From Glandiceps talaboti (Eukaryota; Hemichordata; Enteropneusta; Spengelidae): a DNA stretch of 64,000 nucleotides. This document shows, piece by piece, positions 58,511-64,000 of this stretch (within the stretch, counting starts at the first letter, position 1; every line of letters starts with the position of its first letter). The notes below the pieces were generated by a model that saw nothing but the letters and a program-made list of their open reading frames with translations, had not been told where the DNA came from and did not search any database. Where the stretch lies: the NCBI RefSeq assembly GCF_964340395.1, contig NC_135559.1, forward strand, positions 14,883,563 through 14,947,562, given 5' to 3'. The translations under genes and the position numbers were made by a program.

Positions 58511-59655
58511 AGTAACATCAACAATGCCTGCTGTCGCATATCTGAAATAACTAGTTCATATATACAATGACGTCACCAAGTAACACATAATCAAATTACA
58601 ACATATTAGAAAATTATTTGTGGCGATTAACAGTCACGTTAGATTGACAGATCAGCCGTTGTGGGCGCTGTCTATTATAAATATCCCTTTCCTTTAGGGG
58701 AACATCGGTCCAGTAAATAAGTCGTTGTCGTAAACGTTGGGTTCTTGAGAGTCATTTCATAATTTCACATCACATAAATTTCACAACATTGCCAAGAAAC
58801 GCCAAATTGAAAGTTCTTCACATTCACTGTCCACAATGTGGTTCAGCTATGTCCCATGGGAGTTATCAGACATAAATGACACTGTGTATTATATGAATAT
58901 TGCATAATCACGACTATTTATCTGAAGGTAATAAGCACTTAGGAATCATGAATATTTAATGTCCATCTAATACATATGTCTATTTGAAGACTCTCATGAG
59001 GCAACATGTCACTGATAAGCACAGAGAGTGGAACATGAAGCAACTTTCAATTTGGCGGTTCTTGGTTCTTCGTGCGCCACTAATGTCATGTAAAATCTTG
59101 CAATGCCTCACAGAACCAATAATTTACGAAAATGCCTCCTTATTTCCAGGCATGGCATTCCACTTTCAAGACATTCTTTGCTGGTTATAACTTCATGTGA
59201 ATGCAAACTATTATATATATTGTGCGGGTGTGTGCGTCTATGTGCATGTGTCTTTGTCTGTATTTATCATATACCTATGCCCAGATCGATTGTTCTTGAT
59301 GACGTTCAATGGCGAAAGTATCACTTTTGATATGATTAGTTAAACGTCATCAGAAATCGTCTTTCTGATTGAACCAAGCCACAGCGATTCAAACATAAGC
59401 AAACACGAAATGAAAACTGAATGCCTCCTGTAAGGGCAAAACCACAGACTGCTGTTCCTACTCATATTGAAGGAATGCAAAATTCTGAGCTATAGGTATT
59501 ACACATGATGTACCCCTTAATTGCAAAATTAATGTATATGAACCGATATGAAAGTTGAAGCTTGCATAGTTAAGATATTGCCTAATTATCAACAAATCAT
59601 TAATTATACAAACTAATCATTCAGATTATAAGCTACATCAACAACATGCACTTCT
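58511..59655. other. Intergenic DNA with one dispersed-repeat fragment
   Basis: Positions 58621-58680 match 47488-47550. The short plus frames at 58984-59190 and 59103-59330 lack domains. Nothing else recognised. Confidence 0.45.
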
Positions 59656-59662
59656 TTACCAT

Positions 59663-59767
59663 CATACATCCATACATACATACATACATACATACATACA
59701 TACATACATACATACACACTGTGAAAAAAGCAAACAAACAAACAAACAAACAAACAAACAAACAAAC
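59663..59767 (+). repeat. (CATA)n and (CAAA)n microsatellites
   Basis: About 13 CATA units (59663-59716) and about nine CAAA units (59729-59767). Confidence 0.96.
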
Positions 59768-61025
59768 ATGGCAACACAGTTTATGCCACTCAAGTGTATA
59801 CTCGATGAGCAGTATTTTATTTGCAAATCAAATCAAAATACGAAACATAAAAAAATTAATTAATTAAAGTTCACAATGGAAATGAATTGATGAAAGTTTA
59901 TTTGAAATGTCGACGTTTTCTAAGGAAAAAAACAATTGAACTGCTGATGGTGTGGATTTTGTTTCACTAAGTTGCAAATTAACATTTTTAAAAATTCATA
60001 AAAACTATAACTGAAAATCTCTTTTTTTTTGTTTATGGCAAATTTTGATTATATCATTAAAAGTCATTATTGGTCATTTCTGAATTTAATACAAAATTGT
60101 AATTTCTTTAATAAATTATATTTTTATTCCGATGCATTGTAATGACGTCATCATCGTGTCGTCAATAATGCTAAACGTGTTTTTTTCCTTAAGAATCATT
60201 TGTGAATCACTGCATATTACGCTTAAAATAAAGAACAATATTTTTTTTTTCAAACAAAGAACAATATTTTCTCTTTAAAAAAATCCTCGTAAAATCTCCG
60301 CAGAAAATGTGTTCTTCAACTTGTTATACATTAACCATGTACCTCCACACCTGTCATGTTTTCAAATTTGATCAGATTTCAAAAAAAATTATCAAAGGCG
60401 TTTTTGTACTCAATTACTACTAAAAACAATATTTATTAATAATTCATCATCATTTTACTTGATAAATGTCACCATCATCATTATAGTCAGGAGCCCACCC
60501 TACACTTTTTTATATTTTTTTTATTTTGATAATTTGTCTTTTGTAATATAGTTGATGTACAGACCGAGAATAAACATCTTTGAAAACGTGGCTCAAGAGT
60601 CTGCTGTCTGCTTAATACCCTGCTGTTTCTCGAATGTGTTACTAAATGTACCGTACTATTTTCAGCCACATCCAAATACCAACTTTAAACACTACTTGAT
60701 TTTTTTGTCTCTGAACAATTTATCATTGACCTTAAGGTGAACTTTGAACTATTAACGCCATTGTGTCCACGTCGTTGAATAAAATTAACGTAAAAGATAA
60801 GGATCCCACCAATATCTTGACCCCATTTGAAATTCTTACCCAAAGGTAAATGGTATGGTCTAAGAAGAAATCTAAAATTTGATATGTTAAATTCCCTAGA
60901 TTGTCCCAGTGTCGTGTTCTGATTCAATACAACATTCACAAATGTTTGAAGAGTAAATCACCCCATTTTCACATACGGTGGCCGGTATGGGCCTCAGAAC
61001 TAAAGACTCCTAAACTTTTGCTGTC
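59768..61025. other. Intergenic DNA, no gene seen
   Basis: Very AT-rich with many A or T homopolymers. AAAGAACAATATTT occurs twice near 60231-60270. No exon or RNA gene recognised. Confidence 0.45.
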
Positions 61026-61262
61026 ACTTCGTTCAAGAACACTCAAACCCACACTTAGCTGAAATAAAAAAAATCGGGGGTCACCATTGAAATCTTTGAA
61101 ACAGAGGTCGAAATAAGGCCGTCAATGGGAAAATAAAACCCCAAATTTCTTTAGTGTATCTAAAGGACCAGGAGCAATCATTCATATGGAAAGTTTTGGA
61201 GAGATCGTAAGAACTTTGATTTTTCAAAGAAAATGGTCCCTGGGGTGTTTGTTTTACCTTAA
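61026..61262. repeat. Dispersed repeat, copy 2 (relative at 5325-5690)
   Basis: CGGGGGTCACCATTGAAAT, GAAACAGAGGTCGAAATA, AAGGACCAGGAGCAATCATT and GGTCCCTGGGGTG parallel blocks at 5380-5680 in the same order. Confidence 0.5.
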
Positions 61263-61620
61263 TTTAAGGAAAAGGTGAATGTTCAATTCATTAAATTTAA
61301 AATAATAGAACCGTAAAATATATCCCCTCCCCACCCAATCCCTTAATGCCATTCATTTTGTCAAAATGTCAACTTCTTATCAAATATTCTCTGGACATAA
61401 TAAATAATGTCGAATTCACTTGCCAACTCACATAGAAACATACAGAAGGAAAATAGAATTGAAAAAAATGATATCAAAACAACAAATAACAAAATAAAAC
61501 ATGACCTCAACTATTGAAAAGTTTGAATTTAACAGAAAGTAAATCAATATCATGTATAATAGTTGTGCCATCTGACTAGGCTGTAACTGTTTCAGCTGCT
61601 CAATTACCATATAGCTAATT

Positions 61621-61626
61621 TTTATT
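61621..61626 (-). terminator. Polyadenylation signal of the zinc-finger gene
   Basis: TTTATT on the plus strand is AATAAA for the minus-strand gene, 43 bases after its stop codon. Confidence 0.6.
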
Positions 61627-61669
61627 GGATGACAATGACAATTGGAGTTTTCACCGGCTACTTTGCATA

Positions 61670-63181
61670 TTATAACATTGGTGATGCACGGAGCGGAGGC
61701 ACTGCCACTCTACCGATCCACTGGAAAATTTGACAGTATGAGGTAACATTGCACATAGTGCAGTATGGTCCATAGATATTGGCAAGGTTACATGCACAAT
61801 AACTCAGTTTATGTAATGCAAACAGCGAAGAACTATGGAAGCTGATCCCGCAGTCGTCACACTTTATACGACACTGGCCTGACGGGGCACTTTGGATTTG
61901 ACATTGGGGCGGATATAACTTGTTTGACTCCAATGCATTCTGGGTGTCCATACTTCCGTTATTCAAACAATTGTCTGGTTGTGTTGGTCGATTCGAATTT
62001 CGGGTTGATTTCAAGCATTCCTGGCAAGTCTGGTCGTCACAACTGTCTTGGTCTAATTCAACAGTATCATTTTCGACTCTATTCTCTGCCATGTTGCAAT
62101 TTATGTCGACGCCAGGTTTTGGGATGTAGCATCCGATTTCTTGGACGTCTGGTTCACTTTCTTCACATTCACCATTGCAGCATGTCACCATGGGCTCAGA
62201 GGGAATTGGTGATTCAGGAACAGGTGGAGGTGTCGGTGCAATGTCACACGTAAGTTGGCCGATGCCAGATTCACCTTCAGTAGTCAGAGAAAGTGTCCCA
62301 GGTGTAGAAAACTCATCCGACGACAAGGTGTCTACTCCATCATCTAAACTGTCATTCTCCCAAAGTCTGAAGGACTCCGAAATGATATCAATAATAGAGG
62401 ACTTATCACATCCAATTTCATCAGTCGAAATATTTACATTTTCGAGTGAAGACTTGATACTTTGTTGGACCTCCAAATCATCATTGTTATCATCTAAAGA
62501 GAAAATAGGAGCCGAACCTTCTGAAAGTTCTGTACCAGAATCAAGATTATCAGTAGGGTCAGTAGTTAACAGGGACTCCAGCATAGATTCAGCAGTTGGT
62601 TCTTGCTCTGTCACTGGTTCAGTCTGAGGTATCACTTCTTGTTGTGGCATCTCTTGCCCGCCATTCGTTTTGATTTCATGCTGTTTTAACTGATGTTTCT
62701 CCAGATAGCTTAATCTTGTAAAACCCTGGTTGCAATACGTACATTGGTAGGGTATCTTTCCACTGTGTACTCGACCGTGTCGCTGAAGGGAAGATCGTTG
62801 GATAAAACATTTACCGCACACGTCACATTTGAATGGTTTTTCGCCAGTATGGATTCGTTCGTGAAGTTTTAGGCCCGTTGAACGACTAAAGGTCTTTGGA
62901 CAGTGTCTACATTTATGGGGTTTTTCACCGGTGTGGCATCGCTTGTGTTCAACAAGGTGAGTCCGTTGCTTGAAAAGCTTGTGACAGTACGAACACTCGT
63001 AGGGACGCTCGCCAGTATGGGTCCGAATGTGAACCGTTAGATAATCTACATGCGCAAATCCTCGTCCACAGTGACTACATATATACTTGTTCTCCTGTTT
63101 ATGTATCCTTTCGTGTCGTTGTAAACTATAGGCACTTTTAAAGGAGTGCTTACATACGTTGCAAAGATATTCTGATGGCAT
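61670..63181 (-). CDS. C2H2 zinc-finger protein with C-terminal C2HC finger (503 aa)
   Basis: Probable nuclear DNA-binding protein. Six tandem C2H2 fingers fill residues 5-168 (YLCNVC at 5, YICSHC at 33, YECSYC at 61, HKCRHC at 89, FKCDVC at 117, YQCTYC at 145), with TGERP and TGEKP linkers between several. The sixth ends in HQLKQH spacing. A long acidic and Ser/Thr/Pro-rich region follows (about 170-435). Near the C terminus a lone finger CDDCGISFHSSSLFALHKLS then YC (C441, C444, H457, C462) is C2HC, reminiscent of FOG-type fingers. The start at 63181 is supported by an in-frame TAA 21 bases upstream inside the same exon, after acceptor CCCATTTCAG (~63221). The whole protein is one exon. Target genes unknown; I do not recognise an orthologue. 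Confidence 0.9.
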   Translation of the reverse strand: MPSEYLCNVCKHSFKSAYSLQRHERIHKQENKYICSHCGRGFAHVDYLTVHIRTHTGERPYECSYCHKLFKQRTHLVEHKRCHTGEKPHKCRHCPKTFSRSTGLKLHERIHTGEKPFKCDVCGKCFIQRSSLQRHGRVHSGKIPYQCTYCNQGFTRLSYLEKHQLKQHEIKTNGGQEMPQQEVIPQTEPVTEQEPTAESMLESLLTTDPTDNLDSGTELSEGSAPIFSLDDNNDDLEVQQSIKSSLENVNISTDEIGCDKSSIIDIISESFRLWENDSLDDGVDTLSSDEFSTPGTLSLTTEGESGIGQLTCDIAPTPPPVPESPIPSEPMVTCCNGECEESEPDVQEIGCYIPKPGVDINCNMAENRVENDTVELDQDSCDDQTCQECLKSTRNSNRPTQPDNCLNNGSMDTQNALESNKLYPPQCQIQSAPSGQCRIKCDDCGISFHSSSLFALHKLSYCACNLANIYGPYCTMCNVTSYCQIFQWIGRVAVPPLRASPML

Positions 63182-63318
63182 CTTGAGCAGATAGCTTCTT
63201 TAACTTTGGAATGGTGTAGCTGAAATGGGAAAGACAGATAATACAGAAATTAAGCAGTGTGTTAAAATAAACTGATCACTTGATAAATCAAACAAATTTT
63301 GGTTGGATTGTTGTCTAT

Positions 63319-63492
<174 letters not shown>

Positions 63493-63769
63493 GGTCATAG
63501 TATAACGAGAGAGTACACATCAGTCAGATATAAGGGATGTTTTATTTATATCATTTCCCAAGAACAAGCAAGAATTTTGTCCGTCATTTACGCCGAAAAG
63601 TGATCGATGGTGAACATGTCACCTTTTCATGATAATCGAAATTCGCCATTTGAAAGATTATGTTGTTTATATTGTCAAAATAAACCTATTTACAGTCTTG
63701 TTTCTTAACTTGAAGATATTTTAAAATAAGCCTAAAGATGGATACCCATTGAAGAATAGTAAATTTGCA

Positions 63770-63778
63770 ACTCACCAT
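63770..63778 (-). promoter_or_regulatory. Likely splice donor of the zinc-finger gene 5' UTR exon
   Basis: On the minus strand AAAATG/GTGAGT is a strong donor ~550 bases upstream of the coding-exon acceptor. Joining it to that acceptor puts this ATG out of the zinc-finger frame, so it would be non-coding leader or a short upstream frame. Confidence 0.45.
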
Positions 63779-64000
63779 TTTGAATGGTGCATGATGGGAA
63801 ATTTGGTAAGGGCAAATTTTCAAGACTTGGTTAAACCGTTGGAGGAAGGTTATCCTACCCCAAATTAGTTATTTCAATTAATTACATCAATAAAAAGTAC
63901 AAAAATATCGCTGTACTTTTTGTCTTTGTGTGCTCAATTTGGATTTCAAAGTGGCTATTTATGGTACTTTTCGTTGTTGTACACTAAATTATTTTTAATA

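Noticed and set aside
61924-62627. Plus-strand frames opposite the zinc-finger gene
   Set aside because: Shadows of the minus-strand coding sequence.

Overview
The window is nuclear DNA of an animal. It has spliced genes with GT/AG introns, Pol III tRNA genes with internal boxes, abundant microsatellites, several foldback elements and a short TTAGGG tract. It is AT-rich and gene-poor. The gene families (LRR-Ig receptors, a secreted EPN-type C-type lectin, CYP2-like P450 remnants, a C2H2 zinc-finger gene) fit a marine invertebrate bilaterian. Expanded LRR-Ig families are known from lancelets, but a hemichordate, echinoderm or lophotrochozoan cannot be excluded from sequence alone.

Layout. 1-3.2 kb: a TIR element with 65-bp arms, a 47-bp minisatellite of 28 copies and microsatellites. 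3.2-5.2 kb: LRR-Ig gene 1 (+). 5.2-8.0 kb: dispersed repeats and foldback elements. 8.0-27.1 kb: a segmentally duplicated tract. A ~6.5 kb unit is present twice, each copy carrying a decayed CYP2-like P450 (-), a tRNA-Phe-like gene (-) and a tRNA-Glu gene (+). A ~3 kb tandem duplication follows. In total there are five tRNA-Phe-like and five tRNA-Glu copies. Long (AT)n tracts recur at the same place in each unit. 27.1-30.5 kb: intergenic DNA with two copies of a TIR repeat. 30.5-32.6 kb: LRR-Ig gene 2 (+), a recent paralogue of gene 1. 32.6-38.4 kb: foldback element and a degenerate triplication. 38.4-46.9 kb: a spliced C-type lectin gene (+). 47-49.6 kb: microsatellites, telomere-like tract and a Z-DNA-prone tract. 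49.8-52.4 kb: LRR-Ig gene 3 (+), larger and with a signalling-type tail. 52.4-61.6 kb: no recognisable gene. 61.7-63.8 kb: zinc-finger gene (-).

The three LRR-Ig receptors and the lectin lie on the same strand and make a plausible recognition or immune-type cluster (inference). Each LRR-Ig protein is encoded almost entirely by one exon that follows a splice acceptor in the 5' UTR. Genes 1 and 2 have near-identical ectodomains but different cytoplasmic tails. Gene 3 ends with three evenly spaced YxxI/L motifs.

The two observations most worth following up are the five tRNA-Phe-like genes, all with a 31-nt insertion in the T-loop yet with boxes and terminator retained, and the ITAM-like tail of LRR-Ig gene 3.
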